NCBI GenBank assembly: GCA_021604805.1 | Contig: BQJR01000005.1 | Span: forward strand, 150,855 to 214,854 | Direction of reading: 5' to 3' | From: Planctomycetota bacterium | GTDB taxonomy: Bacteria > Planctomycetota > B15-G4 | DNA: 64,000 nt | The notes under the pieces: model-generated | Told to the model about the DNA's origin: nothing | Seen by the model: the letters and a program-made list of their open reading frames with translations, nothing else | The model's database searches: none | In this document: positions 8,399 through 17,045 of the stretch, one piece after another | How positions within the stretch are numbered: position 1 is the first letter of the stretch | Layout of the letters: each line of letters begins with the position of its first letter | Translations under genes and position numbers: made by a program

Positions 8399-8734
8399 GC
8401 GCTGCTCCTTTCGATCCTTACGAACCCTCGCGCTGCGAGGTGTCTTTCCCTGGTGCTGGCCGCGAGGGCCGCACGCCACCCTCCCAGGTAGCGACCGCCG
8501 GATGCTGGATCCCATGGGGAATCACCCGCGGGTGCCGCGCCCCTCACTGCCGACAGCCTGCCCGCCCGACGCCCGCGAGCTTCTCCTCCGGCGTGAGCGA
8601 GTCAGCGGCTGTCGCGCCGACGCAGCGTTCGGATACGATGCGCGTCTTGTAAGAGGTCCGTCTTTCGCGGACTTCGCGCACCCCGCACCCGCGCGGCCAG
8701 CACCCCGCACCCACGCGGTTCAGGAGACATCACC
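8399..8734. other. Gene-free 336 bp between divergent genes
   Basis: No coding frame is supported. The stretch should hold the promoters of the anti-sigma-like gene (minus) and pdxS (plus). A weak -10 candidate TACGAT at 8634-8639 has no good -35 partner. An imperfect tandem repeat lies at 8679-8723. Confidence 0.4.
8679..8723 (+). repeat. Imperfect tandem repeat of about 22 bp in the pdxS leader
   Basis: Two copies starting CACCCCGCACCC run head to tail and end 12 bp before the pdxS start. They differ at a few positions near their 3' ends. The second copy runs into the AGGAG ribosome site. Confidence 0.55.
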
Positions 8735-9625
8735 GTGAGCGAATCCACCACCCCCCTCCGCCTCAAGACCGGCCTCGCCGAGATGCTCAAGGGCGGCGTG
8801 ATCATGGACGTGACCAACGTCGAGCAGGCGCGCATCGCCGAAGACGCCGGCGCCTGCGCCGTGATGGCGCTCGAGCGTGTGCCCAGCGACATCCGCAAGG
8901 ATGGCGGCGTGGCCCGCATGGCGCGCATCGACATCATCGAAGCGATCATGGGCGAGGTGTCGATCCCGGTGATGGCCAAGGCGCGCATCGGTCACTTCGC
9001 CGAAGCGCAGGTGCTGCAGACGCTCGGCGTCGACTACATCGACGAATCCGAAGTGCTCACCCCCGCGGACGACAAGAACCACATCGACAAGCACGCCTTC
9101 GACGTGCCCTTCGTGTGCGGCTGCCGCAACCTCGGCGAGGCACTGCGTCGTATCGGCGAAGGCGCCGCGATGATCCGCACCAAGGGCGAGGCCGGCTCGG
9201 GCAACATCGTCGAAGCCGTGCGCCACATGCGCCAAGTGATGAGCGACATCAAGAGCCTCACGATCCTCGGCGAAGAGGAACTCATGACGCGCGCCAAGGA
9301 CCTCGGCGCGCCTTATGAACTCGTGCGCCTGGTCGCGCGCGAAGGCACGCTGCCCGTGCCGAACTTCGCCGCAGGTGGCGTGGCCACCCCCGCCGACGCC
9401 TCGCTGATGATGAGCCTCGGCGCGCAAGCCGTGTTCGTCGGGTCGGGCATCTTCAAGAGCCAGGACCCGCCCACCTTCGCGTCGGCGATCGTGAAAGCCA
9501 CCACGCACTGGGACGATCCCGCGCGCGTGCTCGAAGCCTGCAAGACCGTCGCCTCGGCCGCGATGGAAGGCCTCGACATGGACAAGCTCGACCCGAGCGA
9601 CATGCTCCAAACGCGCGGCTGGTAA
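8735..9625 (+). CDS. pdxS: Pyridoxal 5'-phosphate synthase, PdxS subunit
   Basis: 296 residues, GTG start preceded by CAGGAG. PdxS condenses ribose 5-phosphate, glyceraldehyde 3-phosphate and ammonia (from PdxT) to PLP in the DXP-independent pathway. The family is extremely conserved and the match is plain: GGVIMDVTN, the Schiff-base lysine K82 in VMAKARIGH, the second catalytic lysine K150 in MIRTKGEAG, and the GxGIF phosphate loop near the C-terminus. pdxT follows after 8 bp, so both subunits of the complex are co-expressed. Confidence 0.97.
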   Translation: MSESTTPLRLKTGLAEMLKGGVIMDVTNVEQARIAEDAGACAVMALERVPSDIRKDGGVARMARIDIIEAIMGEVSIPVMAKARIGHFAEAQVLQTLGVDYIDESEVLTPADDKNHIDKHAFDVPFVCGCRNLGEALRRIGEGAAMIRTKGEAGSGNIVEAVRHMRQVMSDIKSLTILGEEELMTRAKDLGAPYELVRLVAREGTLPVPNFAAGGVATPADASLMMSLGAQAVFVGSGIFKSQDPPTFASAIVKATTHWDDPARVLEACKTVASAAMEGLDMDKLDPSDMLQTRGW

Positions 9626-9633
9626 GCGCGGCG

Positions 9634-10209
9634 ATGACAGCCACCGTGGGTGTGCTCGCGTTGCAAGGCGACCACGAGGCGCACGCGCGTTCGGTGCGCG
9701 CGCTGGGCTTCGCGGCGCGCGCCGTCAAAGCGCCCGAGCACCTCGAAGGTGTGAGCGCGTTGCTGCTGCCGGGCGGTGAGTCGAGCACGATGCTGAAACT
9801 CATCGAGGCCGAAGGACTGCGCGAACCGTTGCGCGCGTTCTGCGCGTCGGGGCAACCGGTGTTGGGCACCTGCGCCGGCGCGATCTTGTTGGCGCGCGAC
9901 GTGAGCTCGCCCGCGCAAGCTTCACTCGACGCGCTCGACATCGACGTGGAGCGCAACGCCTATGGGCGTCAACTCGAGTCCTTCGTGACCCGCATCGACG
10001 ACGGCGAACCGGGCTTCGAAGACCTCGAAGCCGTGTTCATCCGCGCGCCCGCCATCCGCCGCGTGGGCGAGAGTGTGAGCGTGCTCGCCCGCCACGACGG
10101 CCAGCCCGTGCTCGTGCGCGCCGGCAACGTGTGGGCCGCAACGTTCCATCCGGAGTTGAGCAGCGACCCGCGCCTGGTTCGTAGCGTGCTCGCCCCGCTG
10201 ACCCCGTGA
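9634..10209 (+). CDS. pdxT: Pyridoxal 5'-phosphate synthase glutaminase PdxT
   Basis: 191 residues. It is the class I glutamine amidotransferase that feeds ammonia to PdxS. Visible features: GVLALQGDHEAH at the N-terminus, LPGGESSTM, the nucleophile C80 in GTCAG, and the H-x-E pair in TFHPELS near the C-terminus, which completes the Cys-His-Glu triad. It lies 8 bp after pdxS, and its TGA overlaps the GTG start of nth, so all three are translationally linked. Confidence 0.96.
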   Translation: MTATVGVLALQGDHEAHARSVRALGFAARAVKAPEHLEGVSALLLPGGESSTMLKLIEAEGLREPLRAFCASGQPVLGTCAGAILLARDVSSPAQASLDALDIDVERNAYGRQLESFVTRIDDGEPGFEDLEAVFIRAPAIRRVGESVSVLARHDGQPVLVRAGNVWAATFHPELSSDPRLVRSVLAPLTP

Positions 10210-10979
10210 GCGCCGCGAAGAAAGCTGCTTCCGACGCCGGGCGCACCAAGCGCGCAGCAAAGAAGGCGTCGCGCAAGAGGGGCGCGGCGAAGGCCAGTCG
10301 CGCAAAGCCCGTCGCCAAGAAGCCCGCGCGCAAGCGTCGCCGCCTGCGCGTGGATCCCGAACGCGCAACCGCCCTGCTCGACGCGCTCGCCGCGCACGAC
10401 CCGAACCCCAAGTGCGCGCTCGACCACGCCAACGCCTTCGAGCTGCTCGCGGCCACGATCCTCTCCGCGCAGTGCACCGACGTGCGCGTGAACCTCGTCA
10501 CGCCGGCGCTCTTCGCGCGCTACCCCACACCCGCCGACCTCGCCGCGGCCGAGCAACCCGACGTCGAAGAACTCGTGCACTCCACCGGCTTCTATCGCAA
10601 CAAGGCCAAGAACCTGATCGGCATGGCGCAGCGCCTCGTGTCGCACTTCGACTCCGAAGTGCCGCGCGACATGGACGACCTGCTCAGCTTGCCCGGCGTG
10701 GCGCGCAAGACCGCCAACGTCGTGCGCGGCGAGTGCTTCGGTCTGGCCGACGGCGTGGTCGTCGACACACACGTGGGTCGCATCGCGCAACGCATCGGCT
10801 TCACCCGCGAGACAGCGCCCGTGCCGATCGAACGCGACCTCATGAAGGTCGTGCCGCGCGACCAGTGGATCGTGTTCAGTCATCGACTCATCCACCTCGG
10901 ACGCGGCGCCTGCCCCGCGCGCAAACCGCGCTGCGACGAATGCCCCATCGAGACACTGTGTCCCAAGCGTGGTCTTTGA
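10206..10979 (+). CDS. nth: Endonuclease III with a lysine-rich N-terminal tail
   Basis: 257 residues, GTG start overlapping the pdxT stop. Endonuclease III removes oxidised pyrimidines from DNA and cleaves abasic sites. The catalytic core starts near residue 45: helix-hairpin-helix LPGVARKTANVV with the catalytic Lys, the VVDTHVGR Asp, and the C-terminal [4Fe-4S] loop C-x6-C-x2-C-x5-C. The first 45 residues are a basic, Ala/Lys/Arg-rich tail (AAKKAS, AKPVAKKPARKRRR) like a histone H1 tail, absent from typical Nth and likely to raise DNA affinity. Confidence 0.95.
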   Translation: MSAAKKAASDAGRTKRAAKKASRKRGAAKASRAKPVAKKPARKRRRLRVDPERATALLDALAAHDPNPKCALDHANAFELLAATILSAQCTDVRVNLVTPALFARYPTPADLAAAEQPDVEELVHSTGFYRNKAKNLIGMAQRLVSHFDSEVPRDMDDLLSLPGVARKTANVVRGECFGLADGVVVDTHVGRIAQRIGFTRETAPVPIERDLMKVVPRDQWIVFSHRLIHLGRGACPARKPRCDECPIETLCPKRGL

Positions 10980-11023
10980 CGCGCACACGCCACGTGGCAC
11001 CAGCTGCCGCGTTTTGCGCGTCC

Positions 11024-11032
11024 TGCTAAGCT
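11024..11032 (+). promoter_or_regulatory. Extended -10 (TGC-TAAGCT), leaderless LON gene
   Basis: TGC followed by TAAGCT ends 6 nt before the GTG start at 11039. The TGn extension can replace a -35 element. The spacing implies transcription begins at the start codon. Confidence 0.5.
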
Positions 11033-11038
11033 GGCCGG

Positions 11039-11713
11039 GTGGACAAACTGCTCGGAAAAGCCCCGCTGTTCCCGCTGCCCGAAGGCGCGCTGCTCCCCGG
11101 TGAGCTGCTCCCGCTGCACATCTTCGAGCCGCGCTACCGGCTGATGATGGACGCCGTGCGCAAAGGCGATCGCATGCTCGCCATCGCCACGCTCGCGCCG
11201 GGCTGGGAAGCCGACTACCACGGGCGCCCCACGGTGGAACCGATCGTGGGCGTGGGCCGCGTGGTGAAGGACCGCGAGAACCCCGACGGCACCTCCGACA
11301 TCGTGCTGCAGGGCCTGATGCGCGGTCGCATCACCCGCGAACTCGACGGCAAGGCCTATCGCCAGGCGGTCGTGCAACTCTGCCAGCCTCCCGAAGAACA
11401 CCCGGCCGTGGCCTTCCGCCGACGCCGCGCGCTGCTCGAAGGCCTCGCTTGCCGGCTGGGTCCGAAGGGCATGCGCTGCGACGTCACCGCAGAGATCGAC
11501 ACCAGCCTGCTCTCCGACCGCATCGCCAGCGCACTCGAGCTCTCGCCGCGCCAACGCGTGAGCATGCTTCAGGCGGTGGAGGCCGACGGCCGAGTGAAGC
11601 TCTTGCTGCAACTCCTCGACGACACACAACACGGGGCTCGTCTGCTCAGCATCATCCCCGCACTGAGCGACTTCAGCCTCTCCCTCTCCGAAGGACAGGA
11701 CCGCGCACCATGA
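11039..11713 (+). CDS. LON substrate-binding-domain protein
   Basis: 224 residues, GTG start. It is a stand-alone LON N-terminal (PUA-like) domain without the AAA+ and protease parts. The typical opening is visible: PLFPLPEGALLPGELLPLHIFEPRYRLMM, followed by IGxVGRV-type strands and an Arg/Leu-rich helical C-terminus. Such proteins are common in bacteria; their role is unproven, probably protein or peptide binding. Its last codons overlap the ATG of the next gene (ATGA at 11710-11713), implying coupled translation with the membrane-peptidase fusion. Confidence 0.88.
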   Translation: MDKLLGKAPLFPLPEGALLPGELLPLHIFEPRYRLMMDAVRKGDRMLAIATLAPGWEADYHGRPTVEPIVGVGRVVKDRENPDGTSDIVLQGLMRGRITRELDGKAYRQAVVQLCQPPEEHPAVAFRRRRALLEGLACRLGPKGMRCDVTAEIDTSLLSDRIASALELSPRQRVSMLQAVEADGRVKLLLQLLDDTQHGARLLSIIPALSDFSLSLSEGQDRAP

Positions 11714-14700
11714 ATCACGCCTTTGCCGCGCTGGCGAGCGCATTGGGCAGCACGCTGGCGCAGTGGCGCCCGATCCTGATCCTCTGGTTGTTGAGCCTGG
11801 GTTTCGCGGCCGCGATCACGGCGCCCTGGGAAGCGGGGCTCGACCGACAACTCACGCACCTGCCGCAGAGCGACGCGCTGCTGCAGAGCGCGCACGTGGA
11901 AGACTTCCTCGATCTGCTGCGCGTGGAGTCGAGCGCCTTGGGCGCCGCGCGTGGTGCCGCCGAACACCTCAGTTTGATCTGGGTCGTGCTCGGCGCGGTG
12001 CTCTTCGGCGGCCTCGCCGCGCGCCTCTTCGACCGCAAGGCGAACCCGAGCTGGCTGGGCGCGTCGGGGCGCTACGGCTTCCGCTCGCTGATCCTGCTGC
12101 TGATCACGATGCTCGTGCTCGCTGCGCTGGTGCCGCTCAACGACCTCACGTCCACCTGGGTCACACGCTGGCTCACGGGCGACAGTCACGACGCCGGCGC
12201 GAACATGCTCGGCTGGACGATGACCGCGCGCCTGCTCGTGATGGTCTTGCTCGCGGGGCTCGTCAGCACGGCGGGGCAACTCGCACGCGTGCGCATGGTG
12301 GCGCGCGACGAGCGTTTCGCGCCGCTGCTCTGGCTGCGTTCGCTGCTGCTGATCCTGCGCAACCCTCTGCGCGTGGGTTTGATGACGGTCGGCCTCGCGC
12401 GGCTGCTCTCGCTGTGGCCGCTCGCTTTGATCGCCTGGCTCTACGATCCCGGCGCGCTCGCCGCTCTCGCCCAAGACAACGACGGTTGGCTCGGCGCCCT
12501 GCGCGCACCGTGGCGCGTGTTCGTCGTGCTGCAACTGTTGCAACTCGGCGTGATCAGCGCGCTCGTCTACCGGCTCGCCGTGCTCGTGAAGTTGTGGCCG
12601 TCGATCGCGCCGCCTCTGCCCGTGGTCGCAGCGCCGGTGGCGCCTGACGCGGCGCTCGCAGGCGCGCCGTCGCCGAGCGAAGCGCCATCCGCCGAAGCGC
12701 CGCCCGCCGAGGCGCCGCACAGCGAGCCCGCCGAACAGGTCGACGACGCCCCCGAACCCGACACCGAGAACTCGGGCCACACGAACACCGCCGTCGCCAC
12801 CGCACTCGTTTGCTTCGCGCTCTGCGCCGCCCCCCTCACGGCCCAGGAAGCCGAAGACATCGCGGCGGACGCCACGCCTCCCGCCGCCACGCAAGCCGCA
12901 CCCGCCGCTCAATCCGCGCCCGCCGCACAAGCCGCACAAGCCGCACCTGTCGCACAAGCCGCGCCCGTCGCGAACACGAGCGCGGCGCTCAGCGAAACGC
13001 GCGCCGAGTACGTGATCCACGCCGAACTCGACCTCGAAGCACGCACGCTCAGCGGGCGCGAGCAGGCCACCTTCCTGAACACCACGTCGGCGCCGGTCGC
13101 CGAGCTCTGGATGCACCTGTACGCGGCGGCCTTCGCGAACACCGACACGCAGTGGCAAGACAACCGTTCGAGCGCCACGCGCCGCACACCCGACGACGCG
13201 GGCACGATCGAGGTGCGCTCCGTGCGTCTCGCGGACGGCACCGACCTGCGCGCATTCAGTCGCATCGACGAGAGCTTGCTGCGCGTGAGCTTGCCCGCGC
13301 CCGTGGCACCCGGCGGCCAGGTCACGCTCGACCTCGAGTTCCTCACGCGCTTCCCGCGCATCGTGGCGCGCATGGGCATGACCGGCGCGCACCTCGACGG
13401 CATGCAGTGGTATCCGAAGTTCGCCGTGCACGACGCCTCGGGTTGGACCGCGCAACCCTTCTACGGCACCGGCGAGTTCTACGCCGACTTCGCGCGCTAC
13501 GAGGTGAGCTTCGCGTACCCCACGAGCTTCGGCGAGCAGCCGATCGAGCTCGAAGCCACCGGCATCCCCGGCGAACGCGTGGCCGGAGAAGACGGCACGA
13601 CGCGCGTCACCTACCGCCAAGACAACGTGCACGACTTCGCCTTCTGCGCCGACCCCGCCTTCGAGCGTTTCGAAGCCACGCACCAGTTCGCGGAGAGCGG
13701 GCGCGAGGTGCAAATCGTCTACCTGTGCCAGCCCTATGCGCTGCCCAAGGCGCAGCAGGTGATCGACGCGATGCACAGCTTCCTGCGCGACTCGGCCAGC
13801 TGGTGGATGGAGTATCCGTACGACCGCGTGGTCATCGACGGGCTGCCGCACTCGCGCGGCGGCGGCATGGAATACCCCATGTTGTTCACGATCAGCCAGA
13901 GGCAGCCGAACCATCTCGGCGCGCTGGTGGAGTTGTTCGAGGACCCCGTGTCGGTCACGGCGCACGAGTTCGGCCACCAATACTGGTACGGGATCATGGC
14001 CAGCAACGAGGTCGAGGAAGCTTGGCTCGACGAGGGCTTCAACACCTGGGGCACGGCGCGGCTGGAGCAGGCGCACTACGGCCCCGGCTCGACCACCGAC
14101 CTCGTCACGCTGCTCGACCGCTCGCTCACGCGCGAAGTGCTCAACGGCGCGTGGCGCGGCGCGCTGCCCTTCGCGGGGCGCGCGCTCGCGGCGCAGAACC
14201 TGCTCGGTTGGTCACGCAGCCCGTTCCACGACCTCGAACCCGACGCGCCCGCCAAGCAGCGCAAGTTGCTCGGCTTCAGCATGCCCGGCATGGACAGCTG
14301 GAACCTGCTCGACATGCAGAGTGATCGCATGGCGTGGTTGCGACCGTCGTACATCGGGAGCGCGTCGACACGGCCGCTCGACACGCCTTCGCGCGACTTC
14401 ACGCGCGGCTACGGTGGGATCGTCTACCGCAAGCCGGCGCTGATGCTCGAGACCTTGCGGCGGCACATCGGCGAGGCCGCCATGGAGCGCGTGATGCGTA
14501 CCTACGTAGAGCGCTTCCGCTTCCAGCACCCGAGCAAGGACGACTTCCTCGGCGTGGTCAGCGAGCTCACCGGCGGCGCGCACGACAGCTGGATGCGCGC
14601 GCTCGTCGAGACCGACGACACCATCGATGTCGGCGTGGAAGACGTGCTCACGCGGCGTCGCCTGCACGCGGGTTACACGCTGCAACAGGCGCCCGGCGAT

Positions 14701-15210
14701 CGTGTCGACTGGCACGAACCGGCGGCGGCCGCCGCGAGCGACCCCGCGCCGATCTGGGAGCGCGTGTGGAGCTCGGTGTTCCGCGTGCCCTTCCCGGGTA
14801 GCGACGCGCCGAGCGCAGCGTCCGTCGAGAGTGACTCCGTCACGCCCGGCGAGTCGGAGTCCGCCGGCGCCACCGGTGCCGCGGGCGCCACCGAAACCTG
14901 GCTCTGCCGCTGGGTCGTGCGACGCCACGGCGAGCTCACGATCCCGGTCGAGATCGAAGCCACCTTCGCCGACGGCCGCGTGCAGCGCGAGCTGTGGAGC
15001 GAGCCCGGCGGCTACCGCATCTTCGAGCTCGAGAGCCCCACGGCGCTGGTGTCGGTGCGCGTGGATCCCGAGCGCAAGATCGCCGTCGACCTGAACCGGC
15101 TGAACGACGGCTACCGCGTGCGCGCCGACGACACGACCTCCGAGGTGCTCGGCGAGCACAGTCGATTCTGGGCGCAGACTTGGCTCAACGGCTGGTTGCT
15201 GGCCTTCTGA
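11710..15210 (+). CDS. Membrane-domain / M1-family metallopeptidase fusion
   Basis: 1166 residues. The first ~300 are a polytopic membrane domain with about six hydrophobic helices. An Ala/Pro/Glu-rich linker follows, then at about residues 360-385 a second hydrophobic stretch ending LTAQEAED that looks like a signal peptide, an AQAAP-type repeat, and an M1 aminopeptidase-type module with HEFGH (752-756) and the third zinc ligand Glu at 775 (HExxH-x18-E). The GGMEY substrate-binding segment precedes the zinc site. It looks like a permease-type protein joined in frame to a secreted peptidase, placing the protease outside the cytoplasmic membrane. The start overlaps the stop of the LON gene. 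Confidence 0.85.
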   Translation: MNHAFAALASALGSTLAQWRPILILWLLSLGFAAAITAPWEAGLDRQLTHLPQSDALLQSAHVEDFLDLLRVESSALGAARGAAEHLSLIWVVLGAVLFGGLAARLFDRKANPSWLGASGRYGFRSLILLLITMLVLAALVPLNDLTSTWVTRWLTGDSHDAGANMLGWTMTARLLVMVLLAGLVSTAGQLARVRMVARDERFAPLLWLRSLLLILRNPLRVGLMTVGLARLLSLWPLALIAWLYDPGALAALAQDNDGWLGALRAPWRVFVVLQLLQLGVISALVYRLAVLVKLWPSIAPPLPVVAAPVAPDAALAGAPSPSEAPSAEAPPAEAPHSEPAEQVDDAPEPDTENSGHTNTAVATALVCFALCAAPLTAQEAEDIAADATPPAATQAAPAAQSAPAAQAAQAAPVAQAAPVANTSAALSETRAEYVIHAELDLEARTLSGREQATFLNTTSAPVAELWMHLYAAAFANTDTQWQDNRSSATRRTPDDAGTIEVRSVRLADGTDLRAFSRIDESLLRVSLPAPVAPGGQVTLDLEFLTRFPRIVARMGMTGAHLDGMQWYPKFAVHDASGWTAQPFYGTGEFYADFARYEVSFAYPTSFGEQPIELEATGIPGERVAGEDGTTRVTYRQDNVHDFAFCADPAFERFEATHQFAESGREVQIVYLCQPYALPKAQQVIDAMHSFLRDSASWWMEYPYDRVVIDGLPHSRGGGMEYPMLFTISQRQPNHLGALVELFEDPVSVTAHEFGHQYWYGIMASNEVEEAWLDEGFNTWGTARLEQAHYGPGSTTDLVTLLDRSLTREVLNGAWRGALPFAGRALAAQNLLGWSRSPFHDLEPDAPAKQRKLLGFSMPGMDSWNLLDMQSDRMAWLRPSYIGSASTRPLDTPSRDFTRGYGGIVYRKPALMLETLRRHIGEAAMERVMRTYVERFRFQHPSKDDFLGVVSELTGGAHDSWMRALVETDDTIDVGVEDVLTRRRLHAGYTLQQAPGDRVDWHEPAAAAASDPAPIWERVWSSVFRVPFPGSDAPSAASVESDSVTPGESESAGATGAAGATETWLCRWVVRRHGELTIPVEIEATFADGRVQRELWSEPGGYRIFELESPTALVSVRVDPERKIAVDLNRLNDGYRVRADDTTSEVLGEHSRFWAQTWLNGWLLAF

Positions 15211-15334
15211 TCCGGCAGGATCGCGGGCGCTGCCTCGGTCGCGTCGCGAGAGTGAACGGGCCGGGTGGCCACGCGCCGCGCTCCAACGAGTGCGCAGCTC
15301 GGTGCGTGTTCGTGGCCCCGGAGTGAGCCCCACC

Positions 15335-16876
15335 ATGCGTCGAACCACCTTGAGCCTGTGTCTGATCGCGACGGTCGCCTGCGGCCGCGCCACGCCGCCC
15401 CGCGACGTGAACCTGCTGCTGATCAGCATCGACACCCTGCGCGCCGATCACCTCGGCGCCTATGGCAACGACGAGTGGGGCGTGAGTCCGTCGCCCACCA
15501 TCGACGCGCTGGCCGCGCGCGGCGTGCTCGTGAACGACTGCTACGCGCCGCGCGGGCAGACGCACCCGTCGTTGGCCTCGATGCTCACCGGCAAGTACCC
15601 GATCACGCACGGCTTGCGCGAGAACGGACACTCGCTGCAAGAGGAACACACCGGGCTCTTTGAGCACCTGGCCGCGGCCGGCTACGACACCGGCGTGTTC
15701 GCCGCGAACCTGCGCGTGAACCATCGCGTGGAGAGCTGGTCGTCGCGCGGGGCTCGCGTGAGCGGCAACGGCTACGAAGGGCGCGCCGCCATCGAGAGCC
15801 GCAAGGAGAGCGCGTTCCAGTCTGTGTGGGACAGTCGCGTGGAACGCCAGGCGCTCGACTTCTTCGACGCCGCCGAACCCGATCGTCCCTTCGCGATGTG
15901 GGTGCACTTCTACGACGTCCACAAACCGTACAACCCGCCGGAGACGCACCGTCGCCGCTTCGGTTTCGACCCCGACATCGAAGGCGCGATCAACGACCCC
16001 GGCCCCAACAGTGGGCAGGCGCTCGAGCTGCAACTGAAGGCCTTCACGCTCGGTCACGACGATCCCACCGAGGCGCAGCTGCGTCGCGTGCGCGGCCTCT
16101 ACGACGAGACGCTCGCCGCCACCGACGACCGCGTGGCGCGCCTGCTCGAACGCCTCGAAGAGCGCGGTGAGCTCGAGAACACGATCGTGGTGATCACCGC
16201 CGATCACGGCGAAGAGCTCTACGACCACAACCGCTACTTCTTCCACGGCGCTTCCATCTACGACGGCGTGGTGAAGATCCCGTTCATCCTGGCCGGCCCC
16301 GGCCTGCCGGAAGGTCACGTGGTCGACGGGCTCTCGCAGAACGTCGACATGGCCCCCACGCTGCTCTCGATGCTCGAGCTCCCCGCCGACGCTGCGCACG
16401 AAGGCTTCGACCTCAGTGCCACGCTGCGCGGCGAGCGCGACGACTCACCGCGCAAGTCGGCCTACATCGAATGGCAGGGACTCATCTACGCCGTGCGACA
16501 CGGCGACAAGAAGCTGATCGTGAACAGCGAGCACACCCACCCACGCAAGACGCCCTGGGTCTACAACGACGTGCCCGTGCACCTCGGCTTCGAGATCGAC
16601 TGCGTGGAGGCCTACGACCTCGGCGCCGACCCACTCGAGAGCATGAACCTGCTCGAGGGCGCCGCGCCGACCAGCCTGCACAACGCCCCCGCGCCCTGGA
16701 ACAACACCTACCGCGTGCTCACCGACTGGATCGCCCACCCCGATCACCGCCAGCCCTTCGGCGACCGTGGCAACCTCAGCGCCACCGAGCTCGAAGAGAT
16801 GCAGAACCACCTCGAGCAGCTCGGCTACCTCGGCAGCGGCGGCGCCAACCAGGAACCCTGCGAAGAGGACGGCTGA
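15335..16876 (+). CDS. Sulfatase-fold (alkaline phosphatase superfamily) lipoprotein, Thr at nucleophile position
   Basis: 513 residues. A short signal sequence ends in a Cys (ATVAC), compatible with a lipoprotein. The metal-site motifs are present: LISIDTLRADHLGAYG near the start and TADHGEELYDH around residue 290. Where sulfatases have C/S-x-P-S-R, this protein has T-H-P-S-L, so it lacks the formylglycine cysteine and should not be a classical sulfatase. A Thr nucleophile is known in the NPP phosphodiesterase branch of this superfamily, so a phosphoester or phosphodiester substrate is plausible. It ends in a convergent arrangement with the peroxidase gene. Confidence 0.8.
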   Translation: MRRTTLSLCLIATVACGRATPPRDVNLLLISIDTLRADHLGAYGNDEWGVSPSPTIDALAARGVLVNDCYAPRGQTHPSLASMLTGKYPITHGLRENGHSLQEEHTGLFEHLAAAGYDTGVFAANLRVNHRVESWSSRGARVSGNGYEGRAAIESRKESAFQSVWDSRVERQALDFFDAAEPDRPFAMWVHFYDVHKPYNPPETHRRRFGFDPDIEGAINDPGPNSGQALELQLKAFTLGHDDPTEAQLRRVRGLYDETLAATDDRVARLLERLEERGELENTIVVITADHGEELYDHNRYFFHGASIYDGVVKIPFILAGPGLPEGHVVDGLSQNVDMAPTLLSMLELPADAAHEGFDLSATLRGERDDSPRKSAYIEWQGLIYAVRHGDKKLIVNSEHTHPRKTPWVYNDVPVHLGFEIDCVEAYDLGADPLESMNLLEGAAPTSLHNAPAPWNNTYRVLTDWIAHPDHRQPFGDRGNLSATELEEMQNHLEQLGYLGSGGANQEPCEEDG

Positions 16877-16953
16877 ACGCAGCGCGCGCGACCGTGCGCC
16901 GAGCCGCAGCGCCCTGGCCTCGCGCTCGTTGAGCGAGCCCTCCCGAACGCGAA

Positions 16954-16986
16954 GCGGGCGCCGCGACCGATGGCCGCGACGCCCGC
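16954..16986. terminator. Bidirectional terminator-like hairpin
   Basis: GCGGGCG pairs with CGCCCGC, and after one mismatch the inner CGCG and CC pair as well (13 of 15 pairs, GAT loop). It lies between the convergent sulfatase-fold and peroxidase genes. There is no T tract on either strand. Confidence 0.55.
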
Positions 16987-17045
16987 TCAGTTCACGCTTC
17001 CCAGCGTGACGTCTCCCCGGCGCGAGCCGAGGTGACCGCTGAAGA

